Shown: positions 42,272 through 49,974 of the stretch, one piece after another
Layout of the letters: each line of letters opens with the position of its first letter
How positions within the stretch are numbered: the first letter of the stretch is position 1
Made by a program: the position numbers and the translations under genes
Notes under the pieces: generated by a model
What the model saw: only the letters and a program-made list of their open reading frames with translations
Told to the model about the DNA's origin: nothing
The model's database searches: none
Source of the DNA: Micromonospora gifhornensis
Lineage (GTDB): Bacteria; Actinomycetota; Actinomycetes; Mycobacteriales; Micromonosporaceae
Assembly: GCF_016863515.1 (NCBI RefSeq)
Contig: NZ_BOPA01000033.1
Span: 1-64,000, forward strand
Direction: 5' to 3'
DNA length: 64,000 bases

Positions 42272-43612
42272 GTGTCAGCACGATATCAGGTGAGCGGTGC
42301 GACAGCCGCCGAGATTTCCGCAAGCATCGAGTCCGGCATCCGCGACGCCGCCCTCGCCCCCGGCGACCCGCTACCACCGGTACGCGCCCTCGCCGCCGAC
42401 CTGGCCGTCAGCCCGGCCACCGTCTCCCGCGCCTACGCCGAACTGCGCCAACGCGGACTCATCGTCACCGCCGGCCGGCACGGCACCCGGGTCCGCCCCC
42501 GCCCGCCGGTGGCCGCCCGCCGGGCCGCACTACGCCCCCCACCCGCCGCCGGGCTGCGCGACCTGTCCAAAGGCGAACCCGACGCGCGGTTGCTGCCGCC
42601 GCTCGGCCCCCACCTCGCCGCGCTCGCCGACACCATCGGCCCCGCCATCAGCTACTCCGACGCCGGCACGCTGCCCGAGTTCGCCGAGGCGGCCCGCCAG
42701 CGACTCGCCGCCGACGGCGTGCCCGCCACCGAACTGACCCTCAGCGGCGGCGCGCTCGACGGCATCGAACGACTCCTCACCGCCCACCTGCGCCCCGGTG
42801 ACGCCGTCGCGGTGGAGGATCCCGGCTGGGCCAATCAGCTCGACCTCATCGCCGCCCTCGGCATGCGCCCGATCGGCGTACCGCTCGACGACGACGGCCC
42901 ACTGGTCGCGGGCGTCGCCGCCGCGCTCGCGGCCGGTGCCCGGGCGCTCATCGTGACCAGCCGTGCCCAGAACCCCACCGGCGCCGCCGTCTCCGCCGAC
43001 CGCGCCGCCGCCCTGCGTGCCCTGCTCGCCGGCCGTGCCGACGTCCTGCTGATCGAGGACGACCACGCCGCCGAACTGGCCCGCGTACCGCTGCACCCGC
43101 TTGCCGGGGCGACCGCCCACTGGGCCTTCGTCCGCTCGGTGAGCAAACCCTTCGGCCCCGACCTGCGCCTGGCCGTGCTGGCCGGAGACGAGACGACAGT
43201 GGCCCGGGTGGCCGGCCGTACCCGGGTCGGCACCGGCTGGGTCTCCACCGTGGCGCAACGGCTGGTGCTGTCCCTCTGGCGCGACCCGGCGGTGACCGCC
43301 CTGATCGAACGGGCCGCCGACAGCTACGAACGTCGCCGCCGCGGACTCGTCGACGCCCTCGTCGAACGCGGCCTGACCGCACACGGCCGCAGCGGCCTCA
43401 ACGTGTGGGTGCCGGTGACCGACGAAACCGTCGCCTCCACCGTGCTGCGCGACGCCGGCTGGCTCGCCGCCCCCGGCGCCCTCTTCCGCATCGCCAGCCC
43501 ACCCGCCCTACGCCTCACCGTCAGCCCCCTCACCGAGCCGGACCTCCACCCCCTAGCCCACACCCTCACCCAAGCCGCCCACCCCACCCCACCCCCCACC
43601 TTCACCACCTAA
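42272..43612 (+). CDS. MocR/PdxR-type regulator (GntR HTH + aminotransferase fold)
   Basis: This 446-residue protein has a GntR winged helix at residues about 10-72 (LPPVRALAADLAVSPATVSRAYAELRQRGLI) fused to a fold-type I aminotransferase-like domain (about 90-435). The PLP lysine is in VSKPFG (K292), and LIVTSRAQNPTGAAVS and LLIEDDHAAEL are visible. MocR regulators use PLP or a PLP-substrate complex as effector. It is divergent from the PPOX-GNAT/exporter pair across only 34 bp, so it probably regulates that pair and itself. The last 20 codons are strongly C-rich, leading into a C-rich intergenic tract. Confidence 0.9.
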   Translation: MSARYQVSGATAAEISASIESGIRDAALAPGDPLPPVRALAADLAVSPATVSRAYAELRQRGLIVTAGRHGTRVRPRPPVAARRAALRPPPAAGLRDLSKGEPDARLLPPLGPHLAALADTIGPAISYSDAGTLPEFAEAARQRLAADGVPATELTLSGGALDGIERLLTAHLRPGDAVAVEDPGWANQLDLIAALGMRPIGVPLDDDGPLVAGVAAALAAGARALIVTSRAQNPTGAAVSADRAAALRALLAGRADVLLIEDDHAAELARVPLHPLAGATAHWAFVRSVSKPFGPDLRLAVLAGDETTVARVAGRTRVGTGWVSTVAQRLVLSLWRDPAVTALIERAADSYERRRRGLVDALVERGLTAHGRSGLNVWVPVTDETVASTVLRDAGWLAAPGALFRIASPPALRLTVSPLTEPDLHPLAHTLTQAAHPTPPPTFTT

Positions 43613-43701
43613 CCCCCACCCTCGCCGCGTGCCCCACCCCGCACCCCCGCGCGCCCCGGCAGCCCCGCACGCCCTCACGCGCCCACCCCCGCCCCCCGCC
43701 C

Positions 43702-43780
43702 CCGCGATCTTGCACTTTCCGTCGGGGCGTAACGGTCATATCAGCCTAAGAAGGCGACAGGAAGTGCAAGATCGGCGCGG
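43702..43780. repeat. Palindromic repeat, family A copy 2
   Basis: Arms GATCTTGCACTT (43706-43717) and AAGTGCAAGATC (43762-43773) surround an interior with CGTAACGGTCATATC. Together with about 45 bp on the right it forms the first half of a roughly 125-bp tandem duplication. Confidence 0.75.
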
Positions 43781-43860
43781 CCTGGTCGACGCGGACGGTG
43801 CAGTCGAGCGATCACGACGGCACGGGCGGCACCGTCGGCCCGCGCCCTCGCCCGCGCCCG

Positions 43861-43937
43861 CGCGATCTTGCACTTCCTGTCGGGGTGTAACGGTCATATC
43901 TGCACCAAAGGGGGACCGGAAGTGCATGATCGACGCG
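43861..43937. repeat. Palindromic repeat, family A copy 3
   Basis: Arms CGCGATCTTGCACTTCC (43861-43877) and GGAAGTGCATGATCG (43918-43932) have one mismatch. The interior shares GTAACGGTCATATC with copy 2, and the right flank (GGACGGTGC-GTCGA) is also shared. The 43613-44101 gap otherwise holds a C-rich tract (to 43703) and a G-rich tract (43985-44095) and no gene. Confidence 0.75.
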
Positions 43938-44101
43938 GTCTTGTCGGTGTGGACGGTGCGGTCGACGTGATCGACGATGGCGTGGCGCGTGGGGGGTGGG
44001 GGGTGGGGGTGGCGGCGTGGCGTGGGGGCGACTGCGTGGGGGGTGTGGGTGGAGTAGGGGTGGGGAGTGGTGTGGAGGGTGGGACGGGTAGAAAGGTCGG
44101 C

Positions 44102-44794
44102 ATGGTCGAGATTGCGCCTGGTGCCCAGCAGTTCATTCCGCCGCAGGCGGACACTCTCGACGAACTGCGGGCGGCGGCTGCCGGTTGTCAGGGCTGCGAG
44201 CTGTACCGCAACGCTTCACAGACCGTCTTCGGCCGGGGAGACGCCACGGCCCGGGTGGTCTTCGTCGGTGAACAGCCCGGCGACATGGAGGACCAGAAGG
44301 GCCTGCCCTTCGTCGGCCCCGCAGGTCGACTGCTGCGCCGCGCCGTCGACGACGCCAAGCTGGACCCCGGCCACATCTACCTGACCAATGCGGTGAAGCA
44401 TTTCCGGTTCGAGCTGCGCGGCAAGCGGCGGATCCACCAGACCCCGGACCGGGTGCACATCACCGCCTGCCGACCCTGGTTGGTCGCCGAGTTCACCAAG
44501 CTGAACCCGCAGGTCATCGTGGTGCTCGGCGCGACCGCCGCGAAGGCGCTGCTGGGCCCGAGCTTCCGGGTCACCCGTCAGCGCGGCGAGCTGCTGCCCT
44601 GGCCGGCCGCCGCCGAGCACCCTGAGGATTTCCAGCGGGTGCCGGTGGACAGCGTCGGGGACACCGCGGACGCCCCGCCGACCCAGCTGCTGGCCACCAT
44701 CCACCCGTCCGCCGTGCTCCGGGCGGACGACCAGGACAAGGCGTACGAAGGACTGGTCGCCGACCTGACCGTCGCCGCACGAGCCCTCACCTGA
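44102..44794 (+). CDS. udgX: Uracil-DNA glycosylase UdgX
   Basis: This family 4-related iron-sulfur uracil-DNA glycosylase has 230 residues. The UdgX hallmark insertion KRRIH is present at residues 108-112; its histidine (H112) forms a covalent bond with the abasic sugar after uracil excision, an activity known from the Mycobacterium smegmatis protein. Also visible are the GEQPGD motif (56-61, in place of GEAPG), CQGC (C29, C32), AVKHFRF and the HPSAVLRA motif. The start at 44102 is chosen at the first Met giving a natural N-terminus (MVEIAPGAQQFIP). It follows the repeat-rich gap. Confidence 0.93.
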   Translation: MVEIAPGAQQFIPPQADTLDELRAAAAGCQGCELYRNASQTVFGRGDATARVVFVGEQPGDMEDQKGLPFVGPAGRLLRRAVDDAKLDPGHIYLTNAVKHFRFELRGKRRIHQTPDRVHITACRPWLVAEFTKLNPQVIVVLGATAAKALLGPSFRVTRQRGELLPWPAAAEHPEDFQRVPVDSVGDTADAPPTQLLATIHPSAVLRADDQDKAYEGLVADLTVAARALT

Positions 44795-45058
44795 CCGCTG
44801 CGGAATCCGGCCCTGCCGCGCCCGGACCGGCACAGCTGCTGCTCGGGAGTGTCCATGGACTGCACCTCGACGTGGCCGCCGACGGCAGGTACGCCGGTTC
44901 GTCGCGAGGCAGCGGAATGCTGACACACTTGCCGCGATGCAGCAGCTCGCGACAGCCTGGCCGGCGGGTCGGGTGCGACCGGTCCACGGCGGCGCCATCG
45001 GGATCATGAGGAAAGTCTCGGGCGTGGCCTGGAACTGTGACGGAAGCCGAGGAGAACC

Positions 45059-46453
45059 GTGACCACCGACGTGACCACCACGGCATCCGCACCGCCCGAC
45101 ATCGGGCCGATCCAGCGGCGTACCCTGCGGCTGCTGTTCAGCACCCAGATCATCGGTGGCATCGGGGTGACCATCGGCATCGCCGTCGGCGGGCTGCTCG
45201 CTGCCGAGATCGCCGGCACCGCGGTCTCCGGCCTGGTGCTGAGCGCCGCCGTGGTCGGCGGTGCGCTGCTCGCCATCCCGGTCACCCGGATCATCACCCG
45301 GCACGGCCGTCGCCCCGGTCTGGCCTTCGCGTACGGTGTCGGGGCCGTGGGCGGTGCCCTGGTGGTGCTCGCCGCGACGAGCGGGTCGATCCCGCTGCTC
45401 TTCCTCGGCATGCTCATGTTCGGTGGCGGCTCCGCGGCCAATCTCCAGGCCCGCTACGCCGCGGTCGATCTTGCCGCACCGGACCGTCGGGCTCGGCAAC
45501 TGTCACTGATCGTCTGGGCCACCACGGTCGGCGCGGTGGCGGCACCGAACTTCGCCGCGCTCGCCGACCGGGCCGGCGGGGGGTTGGGACTGCCACCACT
45601 GTCCGGCCCGTTCGCCTTCAGCACTGTGGCGTTCCTGCTGGCTGCCGGCGTACTGCTGCTGTTGTTACGACCTGACCCGCTGCTCACCGCCCGCCGGCTC
45701 GCAGCGGCCCGGACCGGCACCGACCCCGCCACCGGGCCGGGCGGCACCGGGCCGGCCGGGGCGGTGGCCGCCGAGGCCGGTGCGGCGACGCCGGTCAAGC
45801 TGCCCGCCGCGCCGTCGGCCGGGCGCGGCGCGGGCCTGCGTGCCGGCTGGCTGGTGGTACGCGCCCAGCCCGCCGCCCGGCTCGGTGTCGCCGCCGTGGC
45901 GGTCGGCCACCTGGTGATGGTGGCGGTGATGGCGATGGCCCCGGTGCACCTGCGGGACCACTATCCCGTCGAGGATGTGCTTCCGGTGGTCGGACTGGTG
46001 CTCAGCCTGCACATCGCCGGCATGTACGCGTTGGCGCCGGTGGTCGGCTGGCTGGCCGACCGGCTCGGCCGGCGCGGGGTCATCCTGGGCGGGGTCGGCA
46101 TGCTGCTGGCTGCCTGCGCGGTCGCCGGCACCGCCGGGCACAGCACTGTCCGGCTCGCCGTCGGGCTGGTGCTGCTCGGGCTGGGTTGGTCGGCGACCAT
46201 GGTGGCCGGTTCCACCCTGCTGTCGGAGTCGGTGCCGGACGCGATCCGTCCCCACGCGCAGGGCCTGTCCGACCTGCTGATGGGGCTGGCCGGCGCGCTG
46301 GCCGGGGCGGTCAGCGGGTTTGTCATGCAGTGGGCGGGCTATCCGGTGCTGAGCCTGCTCGCCGCGGTCGCGGTGGCGCCGCTGCTGGCGCTAGCGTTGC
46401 GTCCGGTGCGGCCGGGCGCACCGGACGAGGAGGGTCGGGCAAAGTGCGGCTGA
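45059..46453 (+). CDS. MFS family transporter
   Basis: This 464-residue, 12-helix major facilitator protein has conserved motif A-like RHGRRPGLAF between helices 2 and 3 and LADRLGRRGVILGG between helices 8 and 9. A central cytoplasmic loop of about 60 Ala/Gly/Pro-rich residues (about 215-265) separates the halves. The substrate is unknown. The GTG start has GAGGAGAACC upstream. The stop overlaps the DUF3046 gene by 10 bp, and in many actinobacteria an MFS or similar gene lies here before DUF3046-recA. The 264-bp gap before it (44795-45058) shows no feature. Confidence 0.85.
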   Translation: MTTDVTTTASAPPDIGPIQRRTLRLLFSTQIIGGIGVTIGIAVGGLLAAEIAGTAVSGLVLSAAVVGGALLAIPVTRIITRHGRRPGLAFAYGVGAVGGALVVLAATSGSIPLLFLGMLMFGGGSAANLQARYAAVDLAAPDRRARQLSLIVWATTVGAVAAPNFAALADRAGGGLGLPPLSGPFAFSTVAFLLAAGVLLLLLRPDPLLTARRLAAARTGTDPATGPGGTGPAGAVAAEAGAATPVKLPAAPSAGRGAGLRAGWLVVRAQPAARLGVAAVAVGHLVMVAVMAMAPVHLRDHYPVEDVLPVVGLVLSLHIAGMYALAPVVGWLADRLGRRGVILGGVGMLLAACAVAGTAGHSTVRLAVGLVLLGLGWSATMVAGSTLLSESVPDAIRPHAQGLSDLLMGLAGALAGAVSGFVMQWAGYPVLSLLAAVAVAPLLALALRPVRPGAPDEEGRAKCG

Positions 46454-46644
46454 CCGATTTCTGGACGCGACTGGAGGAGGCGTTCGGGCCGGGCTACGCG
46501 GCCAGTATCGCCAGCGATCAGGTGCTGTCGCAGCTCGGTGGGCGCACCATCGAGCAGGCCTTCGCCGACGGTGAGCAGACGCACGTGGTGTGGCGTGCGG
46601 TGGTCGCCGCCTACCCCGACCGGGTGCCGACCCGGCTACGCTGA
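46444..46644 (+). CDS. DUF3046 protein (Rv2738c homologue)
   Basis: This 66-residue protein starts VRLTDFWTRLEEAFGPGYA, with SDQVLSQLGGRTIEQAFADG and VWRAVVAAYPDR, the DUF3046 pattern found just upstream of recA throughout actinobacteria. The GTG start at 46444 overlaps the MFS stop by 10 bp. Function unknown; the constant linkage with recA suggests a role in DNA repair or simply shared location (inference). Confidence 0.88.
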   Translation: MRLTDFWTRLEEAFGPGYAASIASDQVLSQLGGRTIEQAFADGEQTHVVWRAVVAAYPDRVPTRLR

Positions 46645-46681
46645 GCAGTCGATTCGTTACTTCCGCGTGTCTCTTGCCGAC

Positions 46682-46697
46682 TCGTACACCTGTTCGG
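46682..46697 (+). promoter_or_regulatory. LexA (SOS) box upstream of recA
   Basis: TCGTAC-ACCT-GTTCGG matches the actinobacterial SOS consensus TCGAAC-N4-GTTCGA at 10 of 12 positions. It lies 148 bp before the recA ATG. Confidence 0.6.
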
Positions 46698-46751
46698 CTA
46701 TTGTCCACAGGCAGGTGCTCGTCCACAGGCCACGGCAGGTCGGCTGGTTTT

Positions 46752-46774
46752 CTGTCGGACCCAGCGCCTAGCGT
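46752..46774 (+). promoter_or_regulatory. RecA-NDp type (PafBC-dependent) promoter
   Basis: CTGTCGGAC, an 8-nt spacer, then TAGCGT fits the mycobacterial LexA-independent damage promoter TTGTCRGTG-N8-TANNNT, including the exact spacing. It would start transcription about 50 nt before recA. Confidence 0.65.
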
Positions 46775-46829
46775 GTGTCGCGTGACGCGAAGCTCAGGAA
46801 AGACGCCGGCGAAGGCAGGGGTGGCAACG

Positions 46830-47876
46830 ATGGCGGCAGGGCCTGACCGGGAGAAGGCGCTCGACCTTGCTCTCGCTCAGATCGACAAGCAGTTCGGCAA
46901 GGGCTCGGTGATGAGGCTGGGGGAGCGGCCGGTCGTGCAGACCGCGATCATCCCCACCGGCTCCATCGCGCTCGACGTCGCGCTCGGCGTGGGCGGTCTG
47001 CCCCGCGGGCGGGTCATCGAGATCTACGGCCCGGAGAGCAGCGGTAAGACCACGGTTGCCCTGCACGCGGTGGCCAACGCCCAGCGCAACGGCGGCATCG
47101 CCGCCTTCATCGACGCCGAGCACGCGCTCGACCCGGAGTACGCCAAGGCCCTCGGCGTCGACACCGACGCCCTGCTGGTCTCCCAGCCGGACACCGGTGA
47201 GCAGGCGCTGGAGATCGCGGACATGCTGGTCCGCTCCGGCGCGCTGGACATCATCGTCATCGACTCGGTCGCCGCGCTGGTGCCGCGCGCCGAGATCGAG
47301 GGTGAGATGGGCGACAGCCACGTGGGTCTGCAGGCCCGGCTGATGAGCCAGGCGCTGCGGAAGATCACCGGTGTACTCAACAACACCGGCACCACCGCGA
47401 TCTTCATCAACCAGCTCCGCGAGAAGATCGGGGTCATGTTCGGCAGTCCCGAGACGACCACGGGTGGTCGGGCGTTGAAGTTCTACGCCTCGGTCCGGCT
47501 GGACGTGCGGCGCATCGAGAGCCTGAAGGACGGCACCGACGTGGTCGGTAACCGCACCCGGGTCAAGGTCGTGAAGAACAAGGTCGCTTCCCCGTTCAAG
47601 CAGGCCGAGTTCGACATCATGTACGGCAAGGGCATCTCCCGCGAGGGTTCGCTGATCGACGTCGGTGTCGAGCAGGCGATCATCCGGAAGTCCGGTGCCT
47701 GGTACACCTACGAGGGCGACCAGCTCGGCCAGGGCAAGGAGAAGGCCCGCGAGTTCCTCCGGGAGAACCCGGACGTGGCCGCCGAGATCGAGAAGAAGAT
47801 CCTGGAGAAGCTCGGCGTCGGGGTGGGCGCGGGCGATGCCGCCGGTGGCCCGGAGCTGCCGCCGGTCGACTTCTGA
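46830..47876 (+). CDS. recA: Recombinase RecA
   Basis: This is the DNA strand exchange protein and LexA co-protease, 348 residues with no intein. Walker A is GPESSGKTT (67-75), with the LLVSQPDTGEQ and IVIDSVAALVPRAEIEGEMGD segments and the FINQLREKIGVMFGSPETTTGG loop. The ATG at 46830 has AGGGG 8 nt upstream; an in-frame GTG at 46821 is less likely. Two damage-responsive elements lie upstream. It is followed by recX 8 bp downstream, so the pair is co-transcribed. Confidence 0.98.
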   Translation: MAAGPDREKALDLALAQIDKQFGKGSVMRLGERPVVQTAIIPTGSIALDVALGVGGLPRGRVIEIYGPESSGKTTVALHAVANAQRNGGIAAFIDAEHALDPEYAKALGVDTDALLVSQPDTGEQALEIADMLVRSGALDIIVIDSVAALVPRAEIEGEMGDSHVGLQARLMSQALRKITGVLNNTGTTAIFINQLREKIGVMFGSPETTTGGRALKFYASVRLDVRRIESLKDGTDVVGNRTRVKVVKNKVASPFKQAEFDIMYGKGISREGSLIDVGVEQAIIRKSGAWYTYEGDQLGQGKEKAREFLRENPDVAAEIEKKILEKLGVGVGAGDAAGGPELPPVDF

Positions 47877-47884
47877 TCTGATCA

Positions 47885-48577
47885 GTGGCTGGACGACGTG
47901 CCCGCACGGGGCGGGGCTGGGACGCCAGTCCGCCCCGCACGGGCGATCCCACACCGCGTCCGCGCCGGGGCCGCCGCACGTCCGGTGACGAGTCCACACC
48001 GGGCCCCGGTGCCGTCGGGCGGGCCGACGCCGACCAGGCGACTGACACCCCTCGGGACGAGGCCGAGGTGGCCCGGGAGATCTGCCTGCGGCAGCTTGCG
48101 GTCCGCCCTCGGACCCGTGCCGAGTTGGCCACGGCGATGGCCCGGCGGGGCATCTCCGAGGAGACCGCCGACGCGGTGCTCGACCGTTACGACGAGGTCG
48201 GCATCATCGACGACGCCGCGTTCGCCCGAGCCTGGGTGAGCAGCCGGCACGCCGGTCGTGGGCTGGCGCGTCGGGCGTTGGCCAACGAGCTACGGCAACG
48301 TGGAGTGGACGGTGACACAGCCAGCGCGGCGCTGGAGGAGTTGGACGAGAGCACCGAGGCGGAGACGGCCCGTGCGCTTGTCGACCGCAAGCTGCGTACC
48401 GCCCGTGGTGAGCCGGACGCGGTGTTCCGGCGGCTGGTCGGCATGCTGGCCCGCAAGGGTTACCCGCCGGGGGTGGCGATTCGGGCCGTGAAGGACGCAC
48501 TCGCGGCGCAGAGCGCCGAGGCGGCCGAGTTCGCCGAGCAGATCGACGCCGACGCCCTCGCCGATACCGAGGGGTGA
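47885..48577 (+). CDS. recX: RecA regulator RecX
   Basis: RecX caps and modulates RecA filaments. This 230-residue protein has a basic, disordered N-terminal 60 residues, then three tandem RecX three-helix repeats (about 65-215), with the motif DDAAFARAWVSSRHAGRGLARRALANELRQRGV in the first two repeats (residues about 112-144). The GTG start is 8 bp after the recA stop. Confidence 0.93.
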   Translation: MAGRRARTGRGWDASPPRTGDPTPRPRRGRRTSGDESTPGPGAVGRADADQATDTPRDEAEVAREICLRQLAVRPRTRAELATAMARRGISEETADAVLDRYDEVGIIDDAAFARAWVSSRHAGRGLARRALANELRQRGVDGDTASAALEELDESTEAETARALVDRKLRTARGEPDAVFRRLVGMLARKGYPPGVAIRAVKDALAAQSAEAAEFAEQIDADALADTEG

Positions 48578-48610
48578 TCGCCGACCGGCTTGGTCGAGAG
48601 GAGGTGCGAG

Positions 48611-49351
48611 GTGTTGCTGGCCTGCCTCAACGGTGACCGTGGTCGTGACTCCCACCCTGACGTGCCGTTGAGCCCGACCGAGTTGGCGGCCGACGCGGCC
48701 CGGTGTGCCGGGCTCGGTGTCGGTGCGGTGCACGTCCACCCGCGTACCGCCGACGGGGTTGAGTCGTTGCGTCCGGCGGACATCGCCGACGCGGTCGTGG
48801 CGATCCGTGCCGCGGTGCCGGGCCTGCCGGTGGGGGTGAGCACCGGGGCGTGGATCGAACCGGATCCGCTCGCCCGGGCGGCGGCGGTCGGTGCCTGGAC
48901 GGTGCTGCCCGACTTCGCCTCGGTCAACGCGCACGAGCCGGGGGCGGAGGCGGTCGCGCGGGCGCTGCACGAGCGGGGCGTGATGGTGGAGGCCGGGCTC
49001 TGGACGGTGCCGGCGGTCGAGGCGTACCGCGGATGGCGGGTGCCGGTCGGTCGGGTGCTTGTGGAATGCATGGCGCCGTCGTCCGAGTCTGCCCTGGCCG
49101 AAGCGGCGGCTATGCTCGACGCGCTCGCGCCGTCGGGGCACGGTGGGCACCTCGATGCCGGTCTCGACACCGGGTCACCGGTGTTGTTGCACGCCGAGGG
49201 TGCCGGCGTCTGGGTGGTGTTGGCGGAGGCGGTCCGGCGAGGCCTGGACACCCGCATCGGGCTGGAGGACACGCTCCGGCTGCCCGACGGGTCGCTCGCG
49301 CGGGACAATGCCGCTCTGGTGGCCGCTGCCGTGGCGTTGGGTGCCGGCTGA
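48611..49351 (+). CDS. BKACE-family (DUF849) beta-keto acid cleavage enzyme
   Basis: This 246-residue TIM barrel belongs to the 3-keto-5-aminohexanoate cleavage (Kce/BKACE) superfamily, which splits beta-keto acids with acetyl-CoA. Zinc ligands are expected at H41 and H43 (AVHVHPRT) and a late glutamate in GLEDTL. It is shorter than the usual 270-310 residues, mainly at the N-terminus and in loops, so its substrate may differ. The GTG at 48611 is chosen because AGGAGG lies 6 nt upstream; a TTG at 48590 is inside that site. It follows recX by 33 bp. Confidence 0.8.
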   Translation: MLLACLNGDRGRDSHPDVPLSPTELAADAARCAGLGVGAVHVHPRTADGVESLRPADIADAVVAIRAAVPGLPVGVSTGAWIEPDPLARAAAVGAWTVLPDFASVNAHEPGAEAVARALHERGVMVEAGLWTVPAVEAYRGWRVPVGRVLVECMAPSSESALAEAAAMLDALAPSGHGGHLDAGLDTGSPVLLHAEGAGVWVVLAEAVRRGLDTRIGLEDTLRLPDGSLARDNAALVAAAVALGAG

Positions 49352-49457
49352 CCGTGCGGTAGGCGGCGGCAGCGCGGCCCAACGGGCAGTCGAACGTCGC
49401 GATTGTCCGCAGCCGCCCGACTCGTCATCAGCGCAGCGTCACTGTGCAACTTCTCTC

Positions 49458-49494
49458 CGTCCGGGTGGTTTGATCATGACTTCTTGACCGGACG
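49458..49494 (+). terminator. Possible stem-loop after the BKACE gene
   Basis: CGTCCGG (49458-49464) can pair with CCGGACG (49488-49494) over a 23-nt loop that contains a family C-like remnant (TTGATCA then ACTTCTTGA). This lies within the 619-bp gap 49352-49970, which is otherwise low in clear features up to 49737. Confidence 0.35.
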
Positions 49495-49736
49495 CCGTCA
49501 GAGACCTAGCCTCGCCATAAAGGCTCACATTGCCCGACCAAGCGCAGGCTAAGCGCACAACATAGATCGCGTAACAGAACAGCATCACTTTGGCCAGCAG
49601 GAACGGCCACTGACGCCAGCTTCGGACAGGCCGGTCCGGGGCCGAGGCGACAACTGCACCTGGCCTGCCGACGGTTCGAGGGACACCGTCGGCGGGGAGA
49701 GCTATCCACGGCCTGCGCTCCGGTCGGGCGTCCAGA

Positions 49737-49772
49737 GCCGTAGGAACACGCCCACCGGCGGATTCCTACGGC
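49737..49772 (+). promoter_or_regulatory. Perfect 10-bp inverted repeat upstream of rny
   Basis: GCCGTAGGAA (49737-49746) and TTCCTACGGC (49763-49772) with a 16-nt spacer. It may be an operator or an mRNA leader hairpin; RNase Y mRNAs are often autoregulated, so a self-cleavage site is one option (inference). Confidence 0.5.
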
Positions 49773-49795
49773 GCGACGTTCAGGGGAGGCGCGCC

Positions 49796-49834
49796 ATGGC
49801 GAGGCGACAGAGGTTCACCGGGTGGCCAGCATGA
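49796..49834 (+). CDS. Candidate 12-residue upstream ORF of rny
   Basis: ATG with GGGGAGG 8 nt upstream encodes MARRQRFTGWPA and stops with TGA overlapping the ATG of the next small ORF (ATGA at 49831). It is too short for any family evidence; listed because of the strong ribosome site and the coupling. Confidence 0.3.
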   Translation: MARRQRFTGWPA

Positions 49835-49974
49835 GCGAGCGTTGCGAACCGGCTGGCGCCGACTCCGGCGCTGCCGACGAGGGTGAGCAGAGTTCAGGGC
49901 ACCCGGAACCGGCGTTTCGAGGGCGTGCCGAGTCGGGCCGTCGGGCGGCTCGGCGGAGCGGAGTGCCGGCATGA
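49831..49974 (+). CDS. Candidate 47-residue upstream ORF coupled to rny
   Basis: The ORF begins in an ATGA overlap with the 12-residue ORF and its TGA overlaps the rny ATG (ATGA at 49971). The peptide is hydrophilic, with an acidic middle and an Arg-rich end (GRRAARRSGVPA). G/C at third positions is about two thirds, lower than the surrounding genes, so it may be a regulatory rather than a conserved protein, or a chance frame. Confidence 0.35.
   Translation: MSERCEPAGADSGAADEGEQSSGHPEPAFRGRAESGRRAARRSGVPA

Noticed and set aside
43702..43937. CRISPR array
   Set aside because: Only two long, internally palindromic units, without regular spacers and without cas genes.
44795..45058. Small gene upstream of the MFS transporter
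   Set aside because: Short frames there lack ribosome sites and codon bias.
46830..47876. Intein in recA
   Set aside because: The gene has the normal length of 348 codons without insertion.
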